Assembly: GCF_009765275.1 (NCBI RefSeq)
Contig: NZ_VOPH01000005.1
Span: 310,001-374,000, forward strand
Origin: Chachezhania sediminis
GTDB taxonomy: Bacteria; Pseudomonadota; Alphaproteobacteria; Rhodobacterales; Rhodobacteraceae
DNA length: 64,000 nucleotides
Direction of reading: 5' to 3'
Part shown: positions 16,932 through 25,409 of the stretch, one piece after another
How the letters are laid out: each line of letters opens with the position of its first letter
Position numbering within the stretch: position 1 is the stretch's first letter
Position numbers and translations under genes: made by a program
Notes under the pieces: model-generated
Told to the model about the DNA's origin: nothing
Seen by the model: the letters and a program-made list of their open reading frames with translations, nothing else
The model's database searches: none

Positions 16932-17165
16932 GCGAACCGGGCGGACGAAGACGGCGCGCAACAGCCGACAGATTGCCCTCGGCAATGCGCCGGTTGCCCG
17001 GCCCTTGCCGCATCTACCCCCAGCCGCACAGAATTGCTTCTTTACCGTACCAAATCTCCACAGTCGCATCCTTTTGCCGTTTCGCGAAGCGCATCTCTCC
17101 CCTAGATTGCGCGCGCGCCACGGGGAATTCCTCGACTATTTCAAGGCAAGACATTGGGGAAAATC

Positions 17166-17543
17166 ATGATGACATTGCCGACTGCCGTCAGGCAGGTCTA
17201 TTCTCGGTACTTCGAATTCAGCGGCCGCTCGTCGCGGCCCGAATTCTGGTGGTTCGCACTGTTCAACGTCATCGCAGGGGTGGTCCTGGGGATCATAGAC
17301 GCTCAGGTTCTGGGCTTTACGATGAGCGGCCCCGTCCACCCCTTGTCGAATCTCTACGGGCTGGCGAGCTTCATTCCCGGTCTCGCGGTCAGCGTCCGAC
17401 GCCTGCACGACACGGACCGCACCGGCTGGTGGTTGCTGCTGGGCCTTATCCCCGTGATCGGGATCATCGTGCTGATCGTGTTCTGGACCAAGCCCGGCAC
17501 GCCCGGCCCGAACCGCTTCGGCGACGAGTGGTTGAACGGCTGA
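17166..17543 (+). CDS. DUF805 family membrane protein
   Basis: A 125-residue protein of the DUF805 (YhaH) family: FSGRSSRPEFWWF at about residues 19-31, LAVSVRRLHDTDRTGWW at about 77-93, and four hydrophobic segments. Function of the family is unknown. ATG 17166 is chosen since GGGGA sits six bases upstream. The preceding 230 bases are somewhat AT-richer than the surroundings and probably contain its promoter. The 3' end faces gshA, with a hairpin between them. Confidence 0.92.
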   Translation: MMTLPTAVRQVYSRYFEFSGRSSRPEFWWFALFNVIAGVVLGIIDAQVLGFTMSGPVHPLSNLYGLASFIPGLAVSVRRLHDTDRTGWWLLLGLIPVIGIIVLIVFWTKPGTPGPNRFGDEWLNG

Positions 17544-17634
17544 GACCACCGGCAAGGACCGGCGCAAGGCACTTTCTTCAAGCGCCCTTCTTCCATCCGG
17601 CCGTTCAGGACCATCGCCCGAAGACCTGACCGGG

Positions 17635-17659
17635 GAAGGCGCTTGCAGAAAGCGCCTTC
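17635..17659. terminator. Hairpin between convergent DUF805 gene and gshA
   Basis: A 10-bp perfect stem, GAAGGCGCTT (17635-17644) pairing with AAGCGCCTTC (17650-17659), loop GCAGA. It lies in the 135-base gap between two 3' ends and could terminate both. Neither side has a real T-run, so termination may need Rho. Confidence 0.45.
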
Positions 17660-17678
17660 GCCCACCGCGACCTGCAGG

Positions 17679-19049
17679 TCAGTAGCTGTAGTCGGAGTAG
17701 ACGCGGGTCAGGTCGCCGCCCCAGTCGCCCGCGTAACGCTCCAGCATCTCGTCCGCCTGGGCCTGGCCGCTTTCGACGCTTTCCTTCAGCGTATCCAGGA
17801 AATGCGTCTCGTCCGGGATCAGCCCGCCGGCACCGGTCCGCGCCCGGGCCTTCAGCCCGGCATCCGACAGCGCCACGGCCTGACGCGCGATGTCGAGAAG
17901 CTTGAGACCGCCGGCCTCGCCCTTCAGCCCGTCCTTGGCCGCGGCCTGGCGCAGGCCCTCGCGGGTTTCCGCATCCCAGTCCTTGACCATGTCCCAGGCC
18001 GCATCCAGCGTTCCCTGGTCGTACATCAGCCCGACCCAGAAGGCAGGCAGCGCACAGAGCCTGCGCCACGGGCCACCATCGGCACCGCGCATCTCGATAA
18101 ACTTCTTCAGCCGTGCCTCGGGGAAGATCGTGGTCAGGTGGTCCGCCCAGTCCGACAGGGTCGGCGTCTCGCCCGGCAGGGCCGGCAGCTTGCCATCCAT
18201 GAAGTCCCGGAAGGACTGGCCCAGCGCGTCGATATACTTGCCATCGCGGTAGACGAAGTACATCGGTACATCGAGCGCGTATTCCACCCAGGCCTCGAAC
18301 CCGAAGCCCTCGTCGAAGACGAAGGGCAGCATGCCAGTCCGCGCCGCATCCAGGTGCTGCCAGACATAGCCGCGCCAGCTTTTGTATCCGTTCAGCTTGT
18401 TCTCGAAGAAGGGCGAGGTGCCGAACAGCGCATTGGCCACCGGCTGCAGCGCCAGCGCCACGCGCATCTTCTGCACCATGTCGGCCTCGGACCCGAAGTC
18501 GAGGTTCACCTGCACGGTGCAGGTCCGGCGCATCATGATCTGCCCCGTGGTGCCCACCTTCTGCATGTAGGCATCCATCAGCTTGTAGCGCCCCTTGGGC
18601 ATCAGCGGCATGTCTTCATGCATCCACTGCGGCGCAGCACCCAGACCGATGAAGCCCACGCCGATCTTGTCGGCGATGTCCTTCACCTGCGCCAGGTGGC
18701 TGTTCACCTCGTCGCAGGTCTCGTGGATCGTTTCCAGCGGGGCGCCCGACAGTTCCAGCTGCCCGCCCGGTTCCAGCGAGATGTTGGCGCCGTCCTTGGT
18801 CAGCCCGATCAGGTTGCCGCCTTCGGTCAGCGGGTCCCAGCCGTGGTTGTCCCGCAGCGCTTCCAGCACCGCCAGGATCGACCGTTCGCCTTCATAGGGA
18901 AGCGGCTTCAGGCTGTCGCGGCAATAGCCGAACTTCTCGTGTTCGGTCCCGATCCGCCAGTCGGCCTTCGGCTTGCAGCCCGCTTCCAGATATTCGGCCA
19001 GCTGGGCGCGATTCTCGATCGGACCGCCGCCGGATTGGGGAATGGACAT
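17679..19049 (-). CDS. gshA: Glutamate-cysteine ligase (plant/alphaproteobacterial type)
   Basis: A 456-residue enzyme making gamma-glutamylcysteine, the rate-limiting step of glutathione synthesis. Marks include RIGTEHEKFGY (about 34-44), the ISLEPGGQLELSGAP block, MMRRTCTVQVNLDF and GADGGPWRRLCALPAFWVGL. This is the GCS type shared by plants and alphaproteobacteria, distinct from E. coli GshA. ATG 19049 (MSIPQ) is preferred over ATG 19082 because GGAAGG ends a few bases upstream. A gap of about 270 bases separates it from the small membrane protein gene upstream on the same strand. Confidence 0.96.
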   Translation of the reverse strand: MSIPQSGGGPIENRAQLAEYLEAGCKPKADWRIGTEHEKFGYCRDSLKPLPYEGERSILAVLEALRDNHGWDPLTEGGNLIGLTKDGANISLEPGGQLELSGAPLETIHETCDEVNSHLAQVKDIADKIGVGFIGLGAAPQWMHEDMPLMPKGRYKLMDAYMQKVGTTGQIMMRRTCTVQVNLDFGSEADMVQKMRVALALQPVANALFGTSPFFENKLNGYKSWRGYVWQHLDAARTGMLPFVFDEGFGFEAWVEYALDVPMYFVYRDGKYIDALGQSFRDFMDGKLPALPGETPTLSDWADHLTTIFPEARLKKFIEMRGADGGPWRRLCALPAFWVGLMYDQGTLDAAWDMVKDWDAETREGLRQAAAKDGLKGEAGGLKLLDIARQAVALSDAGLKARARTGAGGLIPDETHFLDTLKESVESGQAQADEMLERYAGDWGGDLTRVYSDYSY

Positions 19050-19322
19050 CGCTTCACCTTCCGCAGTCACTGTCGAGGCCATGGGTGACTTCCCGGCAGG
19101 GGGGTGTCAAGCGCGGATCGGTGCGGGCCTGCGCACATCCCTGCGCGCGCGGCGAGGATGGCCTACGCGCAATGCGCCATCGGCCTGCCAGAAATGCGTC
19201 ATCGGTCCGGGGCGATGCGCCGCTCTGCCGCGCGCTCCGTTCCCATGCCCCGCAGGAAAATCCAAGGGGCCTGCCCGCAAACCGGTCACGCACGCCACGC
19301 AATCTGCACGGCGCGTCCCGGC

Positions 19323-19862
19323 TCAGTTCAGCCGCCGCCGGTCCACCGTTTCGGCATGGCGCTCCCAGATCACCGTCGGGATACCGCCCTTGCGCTCCAT
19401 CCCGGACCTGAGTTCGCTGAGAAGGCGCGAGGTGCGCAGCCCCGGCAGCGCCGCGAACGCCTCGAAAAGCTCGTCCGCGCCGTCGGCATTGACCGGCACC
19501 TGAAGGATCCCGTTTGCGCGGTCCACCATCACCCAGCAGGGCGGCCGCGACGTCGGGTCGAGAATCAGCCGTTCGATCTCGCCCGTGGACACGGATCCGC
19601 CGTTCAGGGGGCCATAATAGGTGATCTCGCCCTCGTCGATCTCGACCACGCCGGGGCCATCATGGCCGGTGTCGAAGCGCGCGCGCTGGATGCCCACGAC
19701 GCCCAGCGCCACCCCGGCACCCGCCAGAGGCCAGCCGATCCAGCCCACAAGGCCGCCAAAGCCAAGACTGCAATAGACGCCAAGGGCGGCCAGGGCCGCA
19801 CCGCTCAGCGCGAAGCGCCAGCGCCGCAGCGCTTCCTGCGCCTCGGGTCGGATGAAGCTCAT
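19323..19862 (-). CDS. Two-helix membrane protein of unknown function
   Basis: A 179-residue protein with two adjacent hydrophobic helices (about residues 16-34 and 37-57), followed by a soluble beta-rich domain (GVVEIDEGEITYYGPL, ERLILDPTSRPPCWVMVD) and a short helical end. The layout parallels the 145-residue protein in the pyrB operon, though I see no clear sequence identity. ATG 19862 (MSFIRPEAQE) is chosen over an in-frame upstream codon at 19919, whose translation is not protein-like. It lies between rsmE (82 bases upstream) and gshA on the same strand. Confidence 0.8.
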   Translation of the reverse strand: MSFIRPEAQEALRRWRFALSGAALAALGVYCSLGFGGLVGWIGWPLAGAGVALGVVGIQRARFDTGHDGPGVVEIDEGEITYYGPLNGGSVSTGEIERLILDPTSRPPCWVMVDRANGILQVPVNADGADELFEAFAALPGLRTSRLLSELRSGMERKGGIPTVIWERHAETVDRRRLN

Positions 19863-19944
19863 TGCCCGGTCCCCCTCATGCGGCCCTGTCCTGCCACGAC
19901 AGATGCGGACACGGGCCACGAAACATCCCTGCAGGACCGAAAGA

Positions 19945-20667
19945 TCATGTCCAGTCCCCCAGCCGGGACTGCCACAGCGTCAACGCCGCCACCGCCGCCG
20001 TATCGGCCCGCAGGATGCGCGGGCCCAGCGCCACGGGATGGGCCAATGGCAAGCGGCTCAGCCGCGCACGTTCCGCCTCGGCAAAACCGCCTTCGGGGCC
20101 GATCAGGATCGCCCAGGGACTGCCATCGCGGTCCGGCAGCGAAAGTCCCTGCCCCGCCGCGGTCTCGTCGCAGAACAGCAGGCGCCTGTCGGCAGGCCAC
20201 TGGTCCAGCAGCCGGTCCATGCGAATCAGCTCTGCCACGTCCGGAACAAAGGTCGCGCCGCATTGTTCGGCTGCCTCGACCGCATGGGCCTGCAGCCGGT
20301 CCTGCCGGATCCGTTCGGAATTGGTGTGCAGCGTCTGCATGGGCTGGATGCGGCGCACCCCCATTTCCACCGCCTTTTCGACGATGAAGTCGGTCCGGGC
20401 CTTCTTCACCGGCGCAAAGCACAGCCACAGGTCCGGCGGCATCTGAAGCGGGCGCAGCTGCTCCACGCAGTCCAGCGCCCCGCCGCGCTTGCCGGCCTCG
20501 ACCACCTCGGCCCGCCATTCGCCGTCCTGTCCGTTGAACAGTTCCACGGACACACCGACCGTCAGCCGCATCACCCCGAACAGGTAATGCGCCTGAGGCT
20601 GTGACAGGGGAACCGATTGCCCCTGCCCCAGCGGGTGATCTACATACAGTCTGACCGTCGATGCCAT
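19945..20667 (-). CDS. rsmE: 16S rRNA (uracil-1498-N3)-methyltransferase
   Basis: A 240-residue SPOUT-class methyltransferase. Visible blocks are HYLFGVMRL near residue 27, APVKKARTDFIVEKAVEMGV (about 86-105), TNSER and the knot motif ILIGPEGGFAEAE (about 185-197), then LGPRILRADTAAVAAL. It methylates U1498 of 16S rRNA using S-adenosylmethionine. ATG 20667 is the start that gives the family N-terminus; a longer frame to 20928 runs antisense to ubiA. Its start codon is only 11 bases from the divergent ubiA start, so each promoter must lie inside the other gene. Confidence 0.95.
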   Translation of the reverse strand: MASTVRLYVDHPLGQGQSVPLSQPQAHYLFGVMRLTVGVSVELFNGQDGEWRAEVVEAGKRGGALDCVEQLRPLQMPPDLWLCFAPVKKARTDFIVEKAVEMGVRRIQPMQTLHTNSERIRQDRLQAHAVEAAEQCGATFVPDVAELIRMDRLLDQWPADRRLLFCDETAAGQGLSLPDRDGSPWAILIGPEGGFAEAERARLSRLPLAHPVALGPRILRADTAAVAALTLWQSRLGDWT

Positions 20668-20678
20668 GGAGCCTACAT

Positions 20679-21671
20679 ATGCCTGCCACCGGTCCGAAAC
20701 CAGCCGATCCGTCGCTTCGCGTGCACGGTGTTGCGGATGCGGTCGCAGATGCGGTCGGCGGCAACTGGGTCGACACGCTGGCGCCGGCTTCCACCCGCCC
20801 CTATCTGCGCCTGTCGCGGGCAGACCGGCCGATCGGCACATGGCTTCTGCTGCTGCCATGCTGGTGGGGGATCGCCCTGGCCATGCTGGCCGGCGGCAAC
20901 CCACGCTGGGGCGATCTGTGGATCGCATTGGGCTGTGGCATGGGCGCCTGGCTGATGCGCGGCGCGGGGTGCACCTGGAACGACATCACCGACCGCGACT
21001 TCGACGGAGCGGTCGCGCGGACCCGGTCGCGCCCGATTCCCTCGGGCGCCGTCACCGCGAAACAGGCGCTGGCCTGGGGCATCGCGCAGTCGCTGCTGGC
21101 CTTCTGCATCCTGCTGACCTTCAACACCCCGACCATCGCCCTGGGCGTCCTGTCGCTGGTGCCGGTCACGATCTATCCCTTCGCCAAGCGCTTCACCTGG
21201 TGGCCACAGGTCTTCCTTGGGCTTGCGTTCAACTGGGGCGCCATCCTGGCCTGGACGGCCCATTCCGGCGCCTTCGATCCGCGGTCGCTGATCCTCTATG
21301 TCGCCGGCATCGCGTGGACGCTGTTCTACGACACGATCTATGCCCATCAGGATACCGAGGACGACGCCCTGATCGGCGTGAAGTCCACCGCCCGCCTCTT
21401 CGGCGAACACAGTCCCCGGTGGCTCCGCGCCTTCCTGGCGATCAGCGTGGCCCTTATGGCGCTGACGATCTGGCTGGTGCTGCCCGCCGATGCCCCGTCC
21501 CTGCAGACCGTCGTGACCATGGCCGCGCCGCTGGCCTTCGGCGCGCATATGGTCTGGCAGCTGGTGCGCTTCGACCCCAACGATCAGGACGGGCTTCTGG
21601 TGCTGTTCAGGTCGAACCGGAATGCAGGCCTTATTCCGCTCATCCTGCTGCTGTTGGCGGCGGCACTGTGA
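20679..21671 (+). CDS. ubiA: 4-hydroxybenzoate polyprenyltransferase
   Basis: A 330-residue inner-membrane prenyltransferase of ubiquinone synthesis. The two aspartate-rich motifs are intact: NDITDRDFD (about residues 105-113) and DTIYAHQDTEDD (about 218-229). About eight hydrophobic helices follow the usual order, with KSTARLFG after the second motif. It joins a polyprenyl chain to 4-hydroxybenzoate. ATG 20679 has GGAG upstream; an earlier in-frame ATG at 20661 would overlap rsmE's start. It is monocistronic or read with the OmpA gene 75 bases downstream. Confidence 0.97.
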   Translation: MPATGPKPADPSLRVHGVADAVADAVGGNWVDTLAPASTRPYLRLSRADRPIGTWLLLLPCWWGIALAMLAGGNPRWGDLWIALGCGMGAWLMRGAGCTWNDITDRDFDGAVARTRSRPIPSGAVTAKQALAWGIAQSLLAFCILLTFNTPTIALGVLSLVPVTIYPFAKRFTWWPQVFLGLAFNWGAILAWTAHSGAFDPRSLILYVAGIAWTLFYDTIYAHQDTEDDALIGVKSTARLFGEHSPRWLRAFLAISVALMALTIWLVLPADAPSLQTVVTMAAPLAFGAHMVWQLVRFDPNDQDGLLVLFRSNRNAGLIPLILLLLAAAL

Positions 21672-21746
21672 TTGACCCCCGGCGACGGCAGGGCTTAAAA
21701 CACCCCACCGACTGAACGGCTAGGCCGGGAAAGGATATCCAGGTAC

Positions 21747-23804
21747 ATGCGTATCTCTTCTCTCGCCATCGTCGCAGGGGCTTTTATCTGCGCGGCAGGG
21801 CTTTCGCTGGTCGCCGCCCGCTTTGCCGTGACGGTGATCGAACGCAGCAGCGAGATTGCGACCCGCGACGCATTGGATTTCGAGGATCTGGGTTGGGCAG
21901 AGGTCCATGCCAACGGGCTGCAACTGGTCCTGCACGGCCTTGCCCCGGACGAGGCGGAACGCTTCGACGCGATCTCTGTCGCCGGCGGGGTTGTCGACCC
22001 GGCCAGGGTGATCGACCGCATGACGGTCAAGCCCGCAGCCGACATCGCCCCGCCCAAGTTTTCCGCCAAGATCCTGCGCAATGAAAGCGGCATCTCGGTC
22101 GTGGGGCTGATCCCTTCGGCCACGGACCGTGCCGGCCTGATCGGCCGCCTGTCCCAGATCGACGGTGCCGCCACCGTCACGGACCTGCTGGAAACCGCGG
22201 CTTATCCAGTCCCCGAAAACTGGAACGATTCGATGGCCTTCGCCGTTTCCGCGCTGGCCAAGCTGCCCCGGTCGAAGGTGGCGGTCAACGATGGCGTGAT
22301 CGAGGTGACGGCCATCGCCCAGTCCGCCGCCGACAAGGCAAGACTGGAGCGCGAACTGAAGCGCGATGCCCCGGCGCATGTCCGCGTGGCGCTGGACATC
22401 GCGGCCCCCCGCCCGGTGATCACGCCCTTCACCCTGCGCTTCCTGATGGACGAGGACGGCGGCCGTTTCGACGCCTGTTCCGCCGCGACCGAAGAAGGCC
22501 GCCGCAAGATCCTGCGCGTCGCGGAAGAGGTCGCGGGCCCCGCCCGGCGCAACTGTACTGTCGGCATGGGCGTGCCCTCGCCCCGCTGGGCCGAGGCGGT
22601 TGAAAAAAGCCTGCGGGCCCTGCGCGACCTGGGCGGCGGCTCGATCACCTTCTCGGACGCCGACATCACGCTGGTGGCCCTGCAGAATACCGATGCCAGC
22701 CGGTTCGACCATGTGGTGGGCGAACTGCAAACCGCCCTGCCCCCGGTCTTTGCCTTGCACGCCGTCCTGCCCGAACCCGAGGTCGACGGTCCGGCAGAGA
22801 TCCCGGAATTCGTGGCCACCCTGTCCCCCGAAGGCCAGGTGCAGCTGCGCGGCCGGGTGAACGACGCGCTGCTGCGCGAAACCGTGGACAGCTTCGCCCG
22901 CGCCCAGTTCGGCAGCGGCAATGTCCACGTCGCGACCCGCATCACCTCGGACCTGTCGCCCGACTGGCCGCTGCGCGTGCTGTCGGGGCTGGAAGCCCTT
23001 GGCTATCTTGAAAATGGCGCCCTGGCCGTCACCCCCGATTCCATCGCGCTGTCGGGCGTCAGCTTCGACGAGGACGCCACCGCCACCATCGCCGGCCTGT
23101 TCGCGGAAAAACTGGGCGGCAAGGCGCAGTACGATCTGAAGATCACCTATCGCGAACCGCCGAAGACGGCCGACAACCCCTATTCGCTGGCCGAATGCTC
23201 GTCCCAGCTGCGCGAGGTGCAGCATGACGAGAAGATCCTGTTCGAACCCGGCTCCGCCAAGATCGCGGCGGATTCGGCCACCACGCTGAACCGGGTCGCC
23301 GACATCCTGACCGCCTGCGGTCCCGTGGCACTGGAAATCCAGGGCCACACCGACAGCCAGGGCCGCGAAACGATGAACAAGCAGCTGAGCCAGGAACGCG
23401 CCGATGCCGTCCTGGCCGACCTGCGCGCGCGGCGCCTGTTGACGGCGAACTACACCGCCGTGGGCTATGGCGAAGAAAACCCAATCGCGTCCAACGACAC
23501 TGCCGAGGGGCGCGAGGCCAACCGCCGGATCGACTTCGTGATCGTCCGTCCGGAACCCGAGGCTGCCGATGACGGCGAAGAGACGGTCGACGAGACCGCG
23601 CTGGACGCGTCCGAGGAGGACATGGTCAACGACGGGGCCGAGGCGACAGACGACATGAACGGCGACCTTTCTGACGACTTGTCCGAAGAAATCTCAGACG
23701 GCGAGACGGACGGGATGGACGACATGCCCTCTGGCGACCTTGACGACACCGCGGACGCGGACGAAGAAAACCAGGATGGCAAGCTGATGGAGGTCACAGA
23801 ATGA
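21747..23804 (+). CDS. OmpA-family envelope protein with acidic C-terminal tail
   Basis: A 685-residue protein. It has an N-terminal hydrophobic segment (about 5-25; signal or anchor), then about 430 residues of repeated alpha/beta units resembling BON-like domains. An OmpA-type peptidoglycan-binding domain follows at about residues 480-600 (FEPGSAKIAADSATTLNRV, IQGHTDSQGRETMN, LSQERADAVLADL, NRRIDFVI). The last 84 residues are strikingly acidic, almost only Asp, Glu, Gly, Met, Ser and Thr. The protein should sit in the periplasm, tied to the cell wall. Its stop overlaps the start of a small coiled-coil membrane protein (ATGA, 23801-23804), suggesting a working pair. Confidence 0.9.
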   Translation: MRISSLAIVAGAFICAAGLSLVAARFAVTVIERSSEIATRDALDFEDLGWAEVHANGLQLVLHGLAPDEAERFDAISVAGGVVDPARVIDRMTVKPAADIAPPKFSAKILRNESGISVVGLIPSATDRAGLIGRLSQIDGAATVTDLLETAAYPVPENWNDSMAFAVSALAKLPRSKVAVNDGVIEVTAIAQSAADKARLERELKRDAPAHVRVALDIAAPRPVITPFTLRFLMDEDGGRFDACSAATEEGRRKILRVAEEVAGPARRNCTVGMGVPSPRWAEAVEKSLRALRDLGGGSITFSDADITLVALQNTDASRFDHVVGELQTALPPVFALHAVLPEPEVDGPAEIPEFVATLSPEGQVQLRGRVNDALLRETVDSFARAQFGSGNVHVATRITSDLSPDWPLRVLSGLEALGYLENGALAVTPDSIALSGVSFDEDATATIAGLFAEKLGGKAQYDLKITYREPPKTADNPYSLAECSSQLREVQHDEKILFEPGSAKIAADSATTLNRVADILTACGPVALEIQGHTDSQGRETMNKQLSQERADAVLADLRARRLLTANYTAVGYGEENPIASNDTAEGREANRRIDFVIVRPEPEAADDGEETVDETALDASEEDMVNDGAEATDDMNGDLSDDLSEEISDGETDGMDDMPSGDLDDTADADEENQDGKLMEVTE

Positions 23805-24133
23805 ACCGTACCGAATTCATCCTGATGACGGCGATCGTCCTTTTCGTGGCCTTCCTGCTCGGATGGTTCGCCTATTGGCTGGTGCACCGATTCACCCGCA
23901 TCGGGCAGAACGACCTGTCGGAAATGGACCGGATGAGCCAGGAGCTGCACGAGGCGGAAGAAACCCGTGACCAGGCGATCACCTACCTGCAGCAGCGCGA
24001 GGCCGAGCTGACCAACCAGCTGACCCAGACCGAGGCCGAACTGGCCGCGGCCATGGACGGCCTGCGCGATGCCCGCCGCGAGGCCGAAGAACTCCGCGCC
24101 TATATCGAGCACCTGGAACCGAGCGGCACCTGA
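23801..24133 (+). CDS. Small membrane-anchored coiled-coil protein
   Basis: A 110-residue protein: one N-terminal membrane helix (about residues 7-27), then a continuous Glu/Ala/Leu/Gln-rich heptad-like region (about 38-105), a predicted coiled coil. No family name can be given. Start ATG 23801 overlaps the OmpA-family stop, so it is translationally coupled and probably partners that protein. A hairpin follows the stop codon. Confidence 0.85.
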   Translation: MNRTEFILMTAIVLFVAFLLGWFAYWLVHRFTRIGQNDLSEMDRMSQELHEAEETRDQAITYLQQREAELTNQLTQTEAELAAAMDGLRDARREAEELRAYIEHLEPSGT

Positions 24134-24690
24134 CCGCGCCGTCGGAACGGCAGCCAGTCGGGCCTTGGCTGTCGGTTCCGCGCCGGACCGCACGTGCCCC
24201 AATAACGGCACGGCGATCCACTGATCGCATCGCACCACCGCGGTCGGCCCCTCGGAAACTGCAGCCGAAGCCTCCACGCCAGCCAGACGTTTCAGTCCGT
24301 GAACAGTTGAACAGCAGGACAGCGGCACGCAGCCCTTCCCGACGGCTCGGCAGCCGGCCTGCGACGACGGGCGCCGGAAGATTTCGGCACCACGTCCGGA
24401 AATGCGCTGTCCGCATCTCCGCGGTCTTGTCCACGCCCCCGCCAGATCCGTTGAAGCAATCGTACGGCCGCCTTGGGTCTCAGTCAGCCTGTCCCGAGCG
24501 CGGGTCCTGCCCACCGCCCCCTCGTCCGGTTCTGCAAGCGTCCACGGGTGGGGGGGGCACCCGCGGCGTGCCTCATCCTCCACCGATGCCATCAATGCCC
24601 CGCGCGCCTTGGCTGGACGCCCCGCCGGATGCGGCACGGATCCGGCGGGTTGGCCGTCCTGGCGGGGGGGCAGCCGCCCAAGGCAGTTTG
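24134..24690. other. Intergenic region, no gene recognised
   Basis: Between the 3' ends of the convergent OmpA operon and moaE. Apart from the hairpin at its left end I see no gene, tRNA or repeat. Several overlapping open frames exist in all directions, but their translations are proline/arginine/serine rich and unlike real proteins. Confidence 0.45.
24143..24180 (+). terminator. Hairpin after the OmpA operon
   Basis: Nested arms CGGAAC (24143-24148)/GTTCCG (24175-24180) and CAGCCA (24151-24156)/TGGCTG (24166-24171) form a long stem 10 bases past the stop codon at 24133. No T-run follows, so it is a terminator candidate or a 3' stabiliser. Confidence 0.4.
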
Positions 24691-25149
24691 TCAGCTCTCG
24701 CCCTGCCAGCGCTCCAGCGCTTCCTCGTCCTCTGCCCGGGCCTCGACCCAGGCCTCGCCGGTGGCCACGAATTCCTTCTTCCAGAAAGGGGCGCGGGATT
24801 TCAGGTAATCCATCAGGAACTCGGCCGAGGCAAAGGCATCGCCCCGATGCGGTGCGGCGGTGGCGACCATCATGATCGGCTCGCCCAGTTGCAACCGCCC
24901 GAACCTGTGCACGATCAGCGCGTCGGTCAGCGCCCAGCGCTCCATCGCCTCGGCCGCGATCTCGGTCAGGGCGCTTTCCGTCATCCCGGGATAGTGCTCG
25001 ATCTCCAGCGCATCCAGCCCCCCTTCGGGCCGGTCCCGGACGATACCGGTGAAAGAGACCATGGCCCCCGCGCCCTGCAATGACCGGGAAAAGGCGTTCA
25101 CCTCCTCGCCGGGATCGAAGATCTCTTCCTGAACGCGGATCTGCACCAT
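24691..25149 (-). CDS. moaE: Molybdopterin synthase catalytic subunit
   Basis: A 152-residue protein with the MoaE marks: GAMVSFTGIVRD (about residues 27-38), LEIEHYPGMTE, HRFGRLQLGEP, HRGDAFASAEFLMDYLKSRAPFWKKE. It binds thiocarboxylated MoaD and converts cyclic pyranopterin monophosphate to molybdopterin. The conserved C-terminal lysines (KSRAPFWKKE) are present. The gene follows moaD by 14 bases and ends the uvrC/pgsA/moaD/moaE run. Confidence 0.96.
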   Translation of the reverse strand: MVQIRVQEEIFDPGEEVNAFSRSLQGAGAMVSFTGIVRDRPEGGLDALEIEHYPGMTESALTEIAAEAMERWALTDALIVHRFGRLQLGEPIMMVATAAPHRGDAFASAEFLMDYLKSRAPFWKKEFVATGEAWVEARAEDEEALERWQGES

Positions 25150-25163
25150 CTACATGTCGTCCC

Positions 25164-25409
25164 TCACCCGCCGGTCATCGGCGGGAAGAAGGCAACCTCC
25201 CGCACCCCGTCCAGCGATGTCCCGAAATCGGCCAGATCCTGATCGACCGCCACCCGCAGCGCCGACAGGTCGGAAAAGGCGATGGCATAGCGGTCTTCCC
25301 GCGCACGCAGCTCCTCCACCAGGTCGGCGACGGTCGCGGCATCGGTCACGACCCGTTCCCGGGGCAGGCCGATCCGTTCCCGGACCCAGGCGAAGTACAG
25401 CACGTCCAT
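25164..25409 (-). CDS. moaD: Molybdopterin synthase sulfur carrier subunit
   Basis: An 81-residue ubiquitin-fold protein ending in MTGG, the double glycine that is adenylated by MoeB and converted to a thiocarboxylate. The N-terminal VLYFAWVRERIG is typical. ATG 25409 is chosen because it overlaps the pgsA stop by one base (TGATG); a longer frame to 25673 runs inside pgsA. It is coupled to pgsA upstream and moaE downstream. Confidence 0.95.
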   Translation of the reverse strand: MDVLYFAWVRERIGLPRERVVTDAATVADLVEELRAREDRYAIAFSDLSALRVAVDQDLADFGTSLDGVREVAFFPPMTGG

